Source of the DNA: Modestobacter sp. VKM Ac-2985
GTDB lineage: Bacteria; Actinomycetota; Actinomycetes; Mycobacteriales; Geodermatophilaceae
Length of the DNA stretch: 64,000 nucleotides
Reading direction: 5' to 3'
Assembly: GCF_026967925.1 (NCBI RefSeq)
Contig: NZ_JAPVBI010000002.1
Location: 1-64,000, forward strand
The notes under the pieces are model-generated. The model ran no database searches. It saw nothing but the letters and a program-made list of their open reading frames with translations, and had not been told where the DNA came from. The position numbers were made by a program, and so were the translations under genes. Below are positions 22,609-31,828 of the stretch, in pieces (the first letter of the stretch is position 1; each line of letters begins with the position of its first letter).

Positions 22609-23289
22609 TCAGCCGACGGTGACGTCGCCCGCCGGCACCTCGACGTGGTAGCCCAGGGCGGTCAGCGCGGCGGCCTGGTCGGCGGGCAGCGCCAGGCCCT
22701 CGACGAAGCCGTCGGCGTTCGGCACGACCTCACCGGTGAAGGAGACCAGGTCCCCCGGGGCGACGCTCACCGGGGACTCACCCGGCTCGACCAGCTGGAC
22801 CCAGATCCGGGACTGCTCGTTGCCGACCCAGAACCCCTCGTCGGTGGGGACGGCCAGCACCGGGACGAGGGTGGCCACAGCCGGGACGTCGGGCAGCTCG
22901 GCCAGCGCGGCCTGGGGGTCCACCTCGGCCAGCAGCGGCGGGATCGCCACGCCACCGGCCACGAACGACCCCGGCACGACGGCGGCCTCGGCCTCCCCGG
23001 CCCCGTCCTCGACAGCCCCGTCCTCCACAGCCCCGTCCTCGCCGGCCTCGTCCTCCACAGCCCCGAGGTCGTCCAGCACCCCGACGTTGGGCAGGGGCTC
23101 GGTGTCCTGCTCGAGGACCTCGGCCTCCTGGTTGTAGAGGTCGACCGCGGTGACGCCGTCCTCCTCCTCCACACCGCACCCGGTGAGCACCAGGGCGAGT
23201 GCGGCCGCTCCGGTGACCGGCACCGAGACCAGGCGGCTGCGCCGACCCGGACGGGCGGAGGACGAGCGGAACAGGGGGGAGGTGCGCAT
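22609..23289 (-). CDS. Secreted lipoprotein with acidic repeat linker
   Basis: A 226-residue lipoprotein. The signal ends in the lipobox LVLTGCG (acylated Cys near residue 38). A strongly acidic linker follows with GAVEDG-type repeats, then a C-terminal domain with VGNEQSRIWVQLVEPG and VAPGDLVSFTGEVV. That domain resembles the C-terminal domain of the protein at 52902-53513 (VGPEAGQTIMVRLEPF and VAEGDTVSFGGTLE), suggesting a shared small beta-barrel fold. No enzyme motif is seen. Start ATG at 23289 is preceded by GGTGAGGAG. Confidence 0.75.
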   Translation of the reverse strand: MRTSPLFRSSSARPGRRSRLVSVPVTGAAALALVLTGCGVEEEDGVTAVDLYNQEAEVLEQDTEPLPNVGVLDDLGAVEDEAGEDGAVEDGAVEDGAGEAEAAVVPGSFVAGGVAIPPLLAEVDPQAALAELPDVPAVATLVPVLAVPTDEGFWVGNEQSRIWVQLVEPGESPVSVAPGDLVSFTGEVVPNADGFVEGLALPADQAAALTALGYHVEVPAGDVTVG

Positions 23290-23565
23290 GACGGTCTCCT
23301 CACCAGGCCGTGCCGGCCCAGGATGTCGTGTGTCGGCCCGTGGCGATCGCCGCGCATGACGCAGGCGGCCCGCAACTCCGTGGTTGCCCACCGGATCGGC
23401 TCCTGCACGACGCCGGCCTGGACCGTCACCGGATCGATACCTCACACGCGGGCAGCGCCCCACCGCCCGGACGGCCGCGGGCGCCGGGTCACCGGCGCAT
23501 CAGGGGAAGGACGCCCGCCGGCGCCGGGACGCATCGCCCACGGCGCCGACGGGAGGGCCCGCGGC

Positions 23566-24648
23566 TCAGCTCTGGCTGAGCTGCAGGGTCGGGTAGTCGG
23601 TGTAGCCCTCGGCGCCGACGGCGTAGAAGGTCGCCGGGTTCGGCTCGTTCTCCGGGTGCTCGCCGGCCCAGCGAGCGACCAGGTCGGGGTTGGCGATGAC
23701 CGCGCGGCCGACCGCGACGGCGTCGGCGTGCGCGGCCTCGATCAGCTGCACCGCCTCGGCGCGGGTGGTCACGGTGCCGAAGCCGCTGTTGGCGACCAGC
23801 GGACCGCCGAACCGGCGACGCAGCTCCTGGACGAGGTCGCCGGCCGGCTCGGAGTGCAGCACCGACAGGTAGGCCAGGCCCAGCGGGCGGAGCGCGTCGA
23901 GCAGTGCGCCGTAGGTGGCCCGGACGTCGTCCGGGTCGGTCTCCAGCACGTCCTGGATGTTGTGCGCGGGGGAGATCCGCAGCCCGACCCGGCCTGCACC
24001 GATCGCCTCGGCGACCGCGGTGACGACCTCGACCACGAACCGGGCACGGTTCTCCGGGGAGCCGCCGTACACGTCGTCCCGCTGGTTGGACGCCGGGGAC
24101 AGGAACTCGTGCAGCAGGTAGCCGTTGGCGCCGTGCACCTCCACGCCGTCCAGGCCGGCGGCGATGGCGCGCTTCGACGCGGCGACGATGTCGGCCAGCG
24201 TGGCGCGCGCCTCCTCGGTGGTCAGCGCGTGCGGCACCGGGTAGGCCGCCTTGCCCTTCGGGGTGTGCGCCTCGCCCTGGATGGCGATGGCCGACGGCGC
24301 GACGATCCGGTCGGTGCCGGTGATGTCGGTGTGCGAGACCCGGCCACCGTGCATCACCTGCATCACGATCCGCCCGCCCCGGGCGTGCACCTCGTCGGCG
24401 ACCCGCCGCCAGCCGGCCTCCTGCTCGTCGTCGGTGATCCCGGGCTGGCCGGGGTAGGCGCGCGACTCGACGTTCGGGTAGGTGCCCTCGGTGATGATCA
24501 GGCCGACGTCGGCCCGCTGGGCGTAGTGCTCGATCACCAGGTCCCCGGGGACGCCGGCGGCACCGGACCGCATGCGGGTCAGCGGCGCCATGACGACGCG
24601 GTTGGCGAGCTCGAGGTCGCCGAGCGTGATGGGGGAGAACAAGTCCAT
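23566..24648 (-). CDS. Alkene reductase (Old Yellow Enzyme family)
   Basis: A 360-residue FMN-dependent ene-reductase. Family markers: LFSPITLGDLELANRVVMAP at the N terminus, HGANGYLLHEFLSPASNQR with the FMN/substrate-binding His and Asn, DVYGGSPENRARF, and the C-terminal VAVGRAVIANPDLVARW. Such enzymes reduce activated C=C bonds of enones, nitro compounds or maleimides with NADPH. Start ATG at 24648 matches the family's usual N terminus. It stands alone with no regulator beside it; the 276 nt on its 3' side before the lipoprotein gene show nothing I can name. Confidence 0.93.
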   Translation of the reverse strand: MDLFSPITLGDLELANRVVMAPLTRMRSGAAGVPGDLVIEHYAQRADVGLIITEGTYPNVESRAYPGQPGITDDEQEAGWRRVADEVHARGGRIVMQVMHGGRVSHTDITGTDRIVAPSAIAIQGEAHTPKGKAAYPVPHALTTEEARATLADIVAASKRAIAAGLDGVEVHGANGYLLHEFLSPASNQRDDVYGGSPENRARFVVEVVTAVAEAIGAGRVGLRISPAHNIQDVLETDPDDVRATYGALLDALRPLGLAYLSVLHSEPAGDLVQELRRRFGGPLVANSGFGTVTTRAEAVQLIEAAHADAVAVGRAVIANPDLVARWAGEHPENEPNPATFYAVGAEGYTDYPTLQLSQS

Positions 24649-24776
24649 GGTCGGTGGAAGGTCGTTGCCCCGGCGCACCATTCCAGTCGGACGCCGACTG
24701 CGGCGACCGTCACTCCGCGACGACACCCTGCCGATGAGCGACCTGGGAACTCGAGGGACGGAGCCCGGGAGGGGAC

Positions 24777-25205
24777 ATGGTCACCACATCGGTCGTGGGC
24801 CTCCTGGGGATTGGTGTCGTCGCCGGAGCGGTAGCCGCAGGGTGGCCGCGTCAGCAACTCCGCCGATCACGCATCCGCTGGGTTCTCTTGTTGAATTGCA
24901 TCGGCGTCGTCGCGGCCATCGCGTCAGTAGCTCTCGGCGCACTGCTCGTCTTCGGAATCCGAGAACACCAGCTCATCGAGGCAACCGGTGCCGCGACGCT
25001 GTGCGCTGGTGCGGTGGTCCAATTCCTCCAGATTGCGGAGGACATGACGGAGCGCTGGGCTGAGCGGTTCAGTCTCGTCGGGTGGGGACTCGTGCTAGTC
25101 GGTTCTGGCGTCGCACTGTTCGCCATACTGCTCAAACCGGCTCCGACAGCGACCTGCACAGTGAGTTCGCCCCAGGTTGTTTGCGCGGTGACATTCGGCG
25201 ACTGA
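24777..25205 (+). CDS. Four-helix membrane protein of atypical base composition
   Basis: A 142-residue protein starting ATG 24777 after GGGAGGGG. Hydrophobic segments lie at about residues 5-22, 34-60, 70-88 and 97-120, so it is probably a four-span inner-membrane protein with a Cys pair at the C terminus (TCTVSS, VVCAV). I recognise no family. Codon choice is looser than in the neighbours, with codons such as TTG, AAT, GTT, TTT and CTA, which suggests a recently acquired gene. It is flanked by a strong terminator on its 3' side. Confidence 0.6.
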   Translation: MVTTSVVGLLGIGVVAGAVAAGWPRQQLRRSRIRWVLLLNCIGVVAAIASVALGALLVFGIREHQLIEATGAATLCAGAVVQFLQIAEDMTERWAERFSLVGWGLVLVGSGVALFAILLKPAPTATCTVSSPQVVCAVTFGD

Positions 25206-25231
25206 CTCCTCCGTCGTGGTGACCGGCGCCG

Positions 25232-25283
25232 AGTGACAGCTGAGCGGGCTTCCCCGGGCACGAGAGCCCGCTCAGCTGTCACT
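25232..25283. terminator. Strong bidirectional terminator
   Basis: A perfect 19-bp stem (25232-25250 with 25265-25283) with a 14-nt loop lies between the convergent membrane-protein gene and the MFS gene. It is one of the longest perfect hairpins in the window. Confidence 0.75.
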
Positions 25284-25312
25284 GGGCGAAGGCGCCTCCC
25301 CCTGCCGGTCGG

Positions 25313-26503
25313 TCAGTCGCTGTGCCGGGCGCCGACCACGGCCACCGCGAGCAGGCCGCCGAGCAGCCAGAACGCGGCGGAGACCCCGGCCGCCCCGGCG
25401 AGCAGTCCGGCCGCCGCCGGGGTGCCGACCAGCCCGACCCGGTTGCCCACCAGCCGCAGCGCCAGCGCGGTGCCGCGAGCGTCGTCCGGCACGGCCCGGA
25501 TGATCAACGTCATCAGCAGCGGCTGACCCACGCCCAGCAGGAAACCGATCAGCGCGAGCAGTGCACCCAGCACCCAGACGTTGCCCGTGGCCGGCAGGAA
25601 CGCCACGGCGATCCCCGAGCCGACGGTGCTCAGCACCACGAGCCGGGCCCGGCCGACCCGGACCAGCATCCGCTGCACCAGCACCCGGGAGGCCACGGTC
25701 GCGCCGGCCCGGACGCTGAGCAGCACCCCGACCACCGCCGGGGAGATGCCGCGGTCCTCCCCGAGCAGCGGCAGGTAGGCGGTCAGCAGGTCGACCGCCG
25801 CGGCCAGCACCAGGCTGGCGAAGATCCCGGAGCGCACCGGCGGCCGGCCGAGCAGCCGGAAGGCCGACGTCCGACCGGTCGGCCGGGCCGCGGCCGCCGG
25901 GAACCGCCGTCCGGCGGCGAGCCACCAGGACGCCGGCAGGGCGAGGGCACCCAGCGCGGCCGACAGCACAAGGGCGCGGGCCGTGCCGGTCGACAGCTCC
26001 CCCGGCGCGGTGGCCAGCACGGCACCGGCGAGCGCCGGCCCGACGAGCTGACCGGCGGAGACGACCGCGGTGAACAGCCCGAACCCGGAGTCCAGCCGGT
26101 CGCCGGGCAGCCGGGCGACGACGTTCTCCCCGCCGACGATGCAGCCGAGGTTGCCCAGCCCGAGCACCACGTTGCCGAGTGCCAGCGCCCGCAGCGAGCC
26201 ACTGGTCGCCAGCAGCACGCAGCCGACGACCAGCAGCGCCACCCCGCTGACCAGGATCGGTTCCGGGCGCCAGCGGTCGGCGGCCCGGCCGAGCGGCAGC
26301 GCCACCACCATCGGCAGCAGCGCGAACGCCGCCGTCAGCAGGCCGATCTCGGTGGCCCCGGCGCCCAGGTCGATCGCCCGGTACGCGGAGACCGGCCGGG
26401 CGACCGCGATGGCCGCCTGGATCAGGGCCATCACGCCCAGCAGCTGGAACAGCCAGCGCGGCGAGCGCCCAGGAGTGGACGCCGCGGCGCCGGACGTCGA
26501 CAC
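25313..26503 (-). CDS. MFS transporter
   Basis: A 396-residue major facilitator with about 12 membrane helices. The loop between helices 2 and 3 reads LPLGRAADRWRPEP, the diagnostic MFS motif A position (G-x-x-x-D-R). The architecture fits a drug or metabolite exporter. The GTG start at 26503 is chosen because GGGGAG lies 7-8 nt before it; an ATG at 26557 would add 18 residues and has no clear ribosome site. The gene is a single unit and no regulator is adjacent. Confidence 0.85.
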   Translation of the reverse strand: MSTSGAAASTPGRSPRWLFQLLGVMALIQAAIAVARPVSAYRAIDLGAGATEIGLLTAAFALLPMVVALPLGRAADRWRPEPILVSGVALLVVGCVLLATSGSLRALALGNVVLGLGNLGCIVGGENVVARLPGDRLDSGFGLFTAVVSAGQLVGPALAGAVLATAPGELSTGTARALVLSAALGALALPASWWLAAGRRFPAAAARPTGRTSAFRLLGRPPVRSGIFASLVLAAAVDLLTAYLPLLGEDRGISPAVVGVLLSVRAGATVASRVLVQRMLVRVGRARLVVLSTVGSGIAVAFLPATGNVWVLGALLALIGFLLGVGQPLLMTLIIRAVPDDARGTALALRLVGNRVGLVGTPAAAGLLAGAAGVSAAFWLLGGLLAVAVVGARHSD

Positions 26504-26639
26504 CCCTGGACTCCCCGTCTGTGCAGGCGGCCCCGTCCCGGTGCGCGCCCTGAGCATCAGCCACCCGATGCCGGACTCCGCTCCGACCTCCGTGGCCCCG
26601 TGACCAGGGCCTGCCCTCAGCTCGAGGACGGGCCTTCCC

Positions 26640-27749
<1,110 letters not shown>

Positions 27750-27801
27750 GGGGAGCTCCCTCGCTCGTCCGCTGTCGCGCCTGTGACTGCCGTCACCGTA
27801 C

Positions 27802-27816
27802 GGCAAGCGCTTTCCG
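27802..27816. promoter_or_regulatory. LacI-type operator before the sugar ABC ATPase
   Basis: GGCAAGCGCTTTCCG with the palindromic core AAGCGCTT, 53 nt upstream of the ATPase start. It matches the two operators at 37839 and 37934 in 11 of 15 positions and probably binds the LacI regulator encoded at 40277. Confidence 0.65.
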
Positions 27817-27850
27817 CGATCAATGGTGGGTCGTGCAGGTCGATGGCTGC

Positions 27851-28942
27851 TCAGCCGTCCAGCGACTCCATCCGGTCGGTGGCGAAGACCAGCCCGTGGC
27901 CGGGCGCCGTCTGCGCCCGGAGCACGCCGTCGGCGATGGTCACCCCGCTGGGCTCGGCCAGCGCGCCGAGTGCGGCGAACGAGGCGTCCTCGACGTCCTC
28001 GACCATGGTGGCCAGCGGCAGGCACATCGCCAGCTGCCCGGATACGTCGGGCAGCAGGTGCGGGGCGACCGGCACGCTCGCCGCAGCCGCCAGCTGGGCG
28101 ATCCGCAGGAACGGGGTGATCCCGCCGACCCGCACCACGTTGGGCTGGACGACGTCCGCGGCCCCGGAGGCGAGCAGCGCCCGGTACTGGAACGTGGTGT
28201 AGACGTTCTCCCCCACCGCGATCGGCACCCCCAGCCCGGCGTCGTGCAGCCGGCCCAGCGCCGGCAGGTCGTCGGCGACCAGCGGCTCCTCCACCCAGTA
28301 CAGGTCGAAGGGGGCCAGCGCCCGGACCGCGCGCAGCGCCGTCGGCAGGTCCCAGCGCTGGTTCGCGTCGACCATCAGCCGCCGGTGCGGCCCGAGCGCC
28401 GCCCGGACGGCGGCCACCCGCTCGACGTCCTCGGCCAGGTCGGGCCGGCCCACCTTGATCTTCACCGCGGTGCACCCGTCGGCGACCCAGCGCTCGGTCT
28501 GCGCGACCAGCTCCTCGAGGGAGTAGTGGAAGTTGACCCCGCTGCCGTAGACGGCGACCGAGTCGCGCCGGCGGCCCAGGTGGTCGACCAGGCTCTGCCC
28601 GGCCGCCTTCGCCGACAGGTCCCACAACGCGGTGTCGACGGCGGCGATCGCCATCGTGGTCAGCCCGCCGCCCCCGGCCTCGTGCAGGTGCCACCACAGC
28701 CGGTCCCAGACGACGCCGGGCTCCACCGGCCCGCCCACGACCACCGGGGCGACGTCGTGGTCGACCAGCGCCTGCAGCGCCCGGGCCCCGATCGACGGCG
28801 TCCAGCTGAAGCCGGTGCCGGTGCGCCCGTCGCTGGTCTCCAGCTCGGTGACCAGCAGGTGCAGCGCCGGCACGTCGGCGCCCCACGGCCGGGCCAGCGG
28901 CAGCCGGAACAGCCGGCTGGACAGCCGGGCGACGGTGCTCAT
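27851..28942 (-). CDS. Enolase-superfamily enzyme (mandelate racemase / muconate lactonizing type)
   Basis: A 363-residue enzyme with the MR/MLE fold: a capping domain followed by a barrel. Catalytic residues are the K161-x-K163 pair (VKIKVG), metal ligands D192 (with N194), E218 and E245, and H295 (VAPHLLPD) as a likely second base. In this superfamily the pattern is found in sugar-acid dehydratases and epimerases acting on carboxylates. Given the pectate lyase and uptake system in the regulon, an acid-sugar dehydratase is plausible but not shown. It is the last gene of a chain of overlapping genes that begins at 34421. Confidence 0.88.
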   Translation of the reverse strand: MSTVARLSSRLFRLPLARPWGADVPALHLLVTELETSDGRTGTGFSWTPSIGARALQALVDHDVAPVVVGGPVEPGVVWDRLWWHLHEAGGGGLTTMAIAAVDTALWDLSAKAAGQSLVDHLGRRRDSVAVYGSGVNFHYSLEELVAQTERWVADGCTAVKIKVGRPDLAEDVERVAAVRAALGPHRRLMVDANQRWDLPTALRAVRALAPFDLYWVEEPLVADDLPALGRLHDAGLGVPIAVGENVYTTFQYRALLASGAADVVQPNVVRVGGITPFLRIAQLAAAASVPVAPHLLPDVSGQLAMCLPLATMVEDVEDASFAALGALAEPSGVTIADGVLRAQTAPGHGLVFATDRMESLDG

Positions 28943-29823
28943 CGCAGCTCCGTCCGCCAGCTGCGGGACGCCGTCCAGCCCAGCAGCCGCTCCGCCTTGG
29001 CGCTGCTGAAGGCCGGGCTGGTGCCGGTGAGCCCGGCGGCCAGCTCGGGGGCCACCCCGGAGAACTCGGGCAGCAGCTCGGCCAGCGGCGCGTCCGCCAG
29101 CGCGTCCTGGGCGCCGACGAAGTACACCTCGCCGTTGGGCACCTCGCCGGCCTTGCCCAGCAGGGTGTCCAGGAAGTCCGCGCAGTCCCGGGCGTCGACG
29201 TAGTTGAACAGCGTGACCCCGCCGTACCGGGGGTCGGCGATCCGCTCGCGCACCGTGTGCCCCTGCTGGGTCGGCGCGCCGGCCCACTCCTCCGGCGCGA
29301 TGACGAAGCACGGCCGGAACGCCGCCAGCCGCACCCGGTCGCCGTGCTGGGCGGCGAACATCCGCATGGTCTGCTCGGCGGCCAGCTTGGACAGCCCGTA
29401 GGCGTTCCACGGCCGCGGCGGATGGGCCTCGTCCAGCGGCAGGTACTGCGGCGCCCAACCGGCCGGGCTGCCGTAGCCCATCACCGTGGGGCTGCTCGCG
29501 GTCACCACGGTGCCGACGCCGAGGTCGACCGCCGCCTGCAGCACGTTGTAGGCCAGCGCGGTGTTGGTGGCGTGGATGACGGACTCGGGCCGGCTGAACG
29601 GGACCGCGATCGCCGCCAGGTGGACGACGGCGTCCGGGCGGTACCGGGCCATCACCCCGTAGGCCTGGCCGAGGTCGGTCAGGTCGGCCGGGAACGTGTC
29701 GGCGGCCTTCTCCAGTGGCGCGGCGGTGACGTCGACCGAGACCACCTCGTGCCCGGCGTCGGCCAGCCCGTCGACGACGCTGCGGCCCAGCCGGCCGGCG
29801 CCCCCGGTGACCAGCACCCTCAT
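28939..29823 (-). CDS. NAD(P)-dependent epimerase/dehydrogenase (extended SDR)
   Basis: A 294-residue extended short-chain dehydrogenase. The Rossmann motif TGGAGRLG is at residues 6-13, and the catalytic set is S111 (TASSPTV), Y142 and K146 (YGLSK). Uronate dehydrogenases and UDP-sugar epimerases share this architecture. In a regulon with pectate lyase and an MR-type dehydratase, oxidation of a uronate is one possibility, but the sequence is not close enough for me to claim it. Starts and stops overlap both neighbours by 4 nt. Confidence 0.88.
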   Translation of the reverse strand: MRVLVTGGAGRLGRSVVDGLADAGHEVVSVDVTAAPLEKAADTFPADLTDLGQAYGVMARYRPDAVVHLAAIAVPFSRPESVIHATNTALAYNVLQAAVDLGVGTVVTASSPTVMGYGSPAGWAPQYLPLDEAHPPRPWNAYGLSKLAAEQTMRMFAAQHGDRVRLAAFRPCFVIAPEEWAGAPTQQGHTVRERIADPRYGGVTLFNYVDARDCADFLDTLLGKAGEVPNGEVYFVGAQDALADAPLAELLPEFSGVAPELAAGLTGTSPAFSSAKAERLLGWTASRSWRTELR

Positions 29824-30671
29824 GCCGGCACCACGTCGGGGACGACGACGTCCAGGTACCGCCGCTTCACCGTCTCGACCACCTCGGCCTTGGGCTGGGC
29901 CCAGACGTCGGCGTTGAAGATCTCCACCTCGACGTCCCCGGTCCACCCCGCCGCCTCGACCGCGGCGACGAACGGCGGGAAGTCGATCACGCCGTCGCCC
30001 ATGTAGCCGCGGGCCATCAGCGCGTCGGCCGGGATCGGCATGAGGAAGTCGCAGACCTGGAAGGAGGCGATCCGGTCACCGGCCCGGGCGATCGACCGCC
30101 AGACCTCCGGGTCCCACCAGAGGTGGAAGGTGTCGACGACGACGCCGACCTGCGCCGACGGGAAGGGCGCCGCGAGGTCGAGGGCCTGGCCGAGGGTGGA
30201 GAGCACGGCCCGGTCGGCGCAGTACATCGGGTGCAGCGCCTCCAGGGACAGCCGCACCCCGCGCTCGCCGGCGTAGGGGGCGAGCTCGGCCAGCGCCTCG
30301 GCCACCCGCTCGCGGGCGCCGGCGAGGTCGCGGGAGCCGGCGGGGAGCCCGCCGACCACCATGACCAGCGACTCGGCGCCCAGCGTGGCGGTCTCGTCGA
30401 TCGCCCGCCGGTTGTCCTCGACCGCCGCGGCCCGGGCGGCCGGGTCGGTCGCGGTGAGGAACCCGCCGCGGCAGTGCGAGGTGACCCGCAGCCCGGCGTC
30501 CCGGATCAGCTTGGCGGAGCGCTCCAGGCCGTACTCGGCGACCGGCTCGCGCCAGGTGCCGAGCGCGGACAGCCCGGCCGCGGCCACGCCGTCGACGAAG
30601 TCGGGCATCGGCCAGCCCTCGACCGTCTTGTGGTTGATCGACAGGCGGTCCAGCCGGGGGTCGACGCTCAC
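29820..30671 (-). CDS. Sugar phosphate isomerase/epimerase-like TIM barrel
   Basis: A 283-residue protein of the AP-endonuclease-2 / xylose-isomerase-like TIM-barrel family. Probable metal ligands: Glu in LSLEALHPMY, Asp and His in VVVDTFHLWWD, and the C-terminal Glu in DVEVEIFN. Members epimerise or isomerise keto-sugars, inosose or hydroxypyruvate, and many work next to Gfo/Idh oxidoreductases on 3-keto-sugars, as would fit here. Start GTG 30671 overlaps the stop of the DUF993 gene. Confidence 0.88.
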   Translation of the reverse strand: MSVDPRLDRLSINHKTVEGWPMPDFVDGVAAAGLSALGTWREPVAEYGLERSAKLIRDAGLRVTSHCRGGFLTATDPAARAAAVEDNRRAIDETATLGAESLVMVVGGLPAGSRDLAGARERVAEALAELAPYAGERGVRLSLEALHPMYCADRAVLSTLGQALDLAAPFPSAQVGVVVDTFHLWWDPEVWRSIARAGDRIASFQVCDFLMPIPADALMARGYMGDGVIDFPPFVAAVEAAGWTGDVEVEIFNADVWAQPKAEVVETVKRRYLDVVVPDVVPA

Positions 30672-31828
30672 TGGGCCACCCCGACGGTCTGCAGGTAGGT
30701 GCGCATCCGGCCCGCGGCGAGCTCCGGGTCGGGCAGCAGCCCGGCGGCGTCGGCGAGCCGGAACACCTCGGCCAGGTGCACCGGGCTGCGCGAGCTCTCC
30801 AGCCCGCCGACCATCCGGAAGCCCGGCTGGTGGCCCGCCAACCAGGCCAGGAAGACGATCCCGGTCTTGTAGTAGTACGTGGGCGCGCCGAACAGGTGCC
30901 GGGACAGCGCCACGGTCGGCTCGAGCAGCCGGTCGTAGGTGGCCAGGTCACCACGGTCGAGTGCCTGCAGGGCGGTGGAGGCGGCCGGGGCGATGGCGTC
31001 GAAGATGCCCAGCAGGGCGTGCGAGTAGGACTCGCCGTCCCCGCGCACCAGCGTCGGGTAGTTGAAGTCGTCGCCGGTGTAGAGCCGGACGCCGTCGGGC
31101 AGCCGGCGGCGCATGTCCACCTCGTGCGCCTCGTCGAGCATCGAGACCTTGATGCCGTCGACCTTGGCGCTGTGGTCGGCGATCACCTGGAGCACCGTGT
31201 CGGTGGCCTCGGTGAGCTGCGCCGAGCCCCAGTAGCCGGCCAGCGCCGGGTCGAACATGGGGCCGAGCCAGTGCAGGACAACCGGCCGGGACACCTGCTC
31301 GAGCAGCCGGGCGTAGACCTTGGCGTAGTCCTCGGCGCTGCGGGCCACCCGGGCCAGTTGCCGGCTGGCCATGATGATCACGTTGGCGCCGGCGCCCTCG
31401 ACCACCTCGATCTGCTCGAGGTAGGCGGCCAGCACCTCGTCGGTGCTGGCCAGCTCGGCCGGCGCCTGGTCGGTGCCCGCCCCGCAGGCCAGCAGCCCGC
31501 CGCAGGCCCGGGCCTCGGCGGCCGAGCGGCGGATCAGCTCGGCCGTGGTGCTCCACGGCATGCCCATGCCGCGCTGGGCGGTGTCCATCGCGTCGGCGAC
31601 GCCCAGGCCGTAGGACCACAGGTGCCGGCGGAAGGCGAGGGTCGCCTCCCAGTCGACGTCCACCGGCGCGCCGGGGGTGTTGTCGCCCAACGGGTCGGCG
31701 ACCACGTGCGCCGCGGCGTAGGCGGTGCGGCTGGTCAGCGGTCCGTCGGGGCGGGTGAAGGCGCCGGGCTCGCCGAGCTGGTGCTCGGCGAGCGTGCCGT
31801 CGGTGCGGGGCAGGCGGATCGCCGTCAC
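30668..31828 (-). CDS. DUF993 family protein (dihydrodipicolinate synthase-like aldolase)
   Basis: A 386-residue protein of the DUF993 group, distantly related to DHDPS/N-acetylneuraminate lyase barrels. The Lys expected to form a Schiff base is probably the one in VDGIKVSMLDEAHE. Other recognisable parts are GMGMPWSTTAELIRRS and GAPTYYYKTGIVFLAWLAGH. No member's reaction is known to me; an aldol or retro-aldol step on a keto-sugar acid is the structural guess. It is embedded in a coupled operon with two Gfo/Idh oxidoreductases and an isomerase. Start GTG 31828 overlaps the upstream stop by 4 nt. Confidence 0.8.
   Translation of the reverse strand: MTAIRLPRTDGTLAEHQLGEPGAFTRPDGPLTSRTAYAAAHVVADPLGDNTPGAPVDVDWEATLAFRRHLWSYGLGVADAMDTAQRGMGMPWSTTAELIRRSAAEARACGGLLACGAGTDQAPAELASTDEVLAAYLEQIEVVEGAGANVIIMASRQLARVARSAEDYAKVYARLLEQVSRPVVLHWLGPMFDPALAGYWGSAQLTEATDTVLQVIADHSAKVDGIKVSMLDEAHEVDMRRRLPDGVRLYTGDDFNYPTLVRGDGESYSHALLGIFDAIAPAASTALQALDRGDLATYDRLLEPTVALSRHLFGAPTYYYKTGIVFLAWLAGHQPGFRMVGGLESSRSPVHLAEVFRLADAAGLLPDPELAAGRMRTYLQTVGVAQ

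Noticed and set aside
22970-23070. Repeated CCCCGTCCTC-type units as a possible regulatory repeat
   Set aside because: They lie in the coding sequence of the lipoprotein and encode its acidic GAVED linker.
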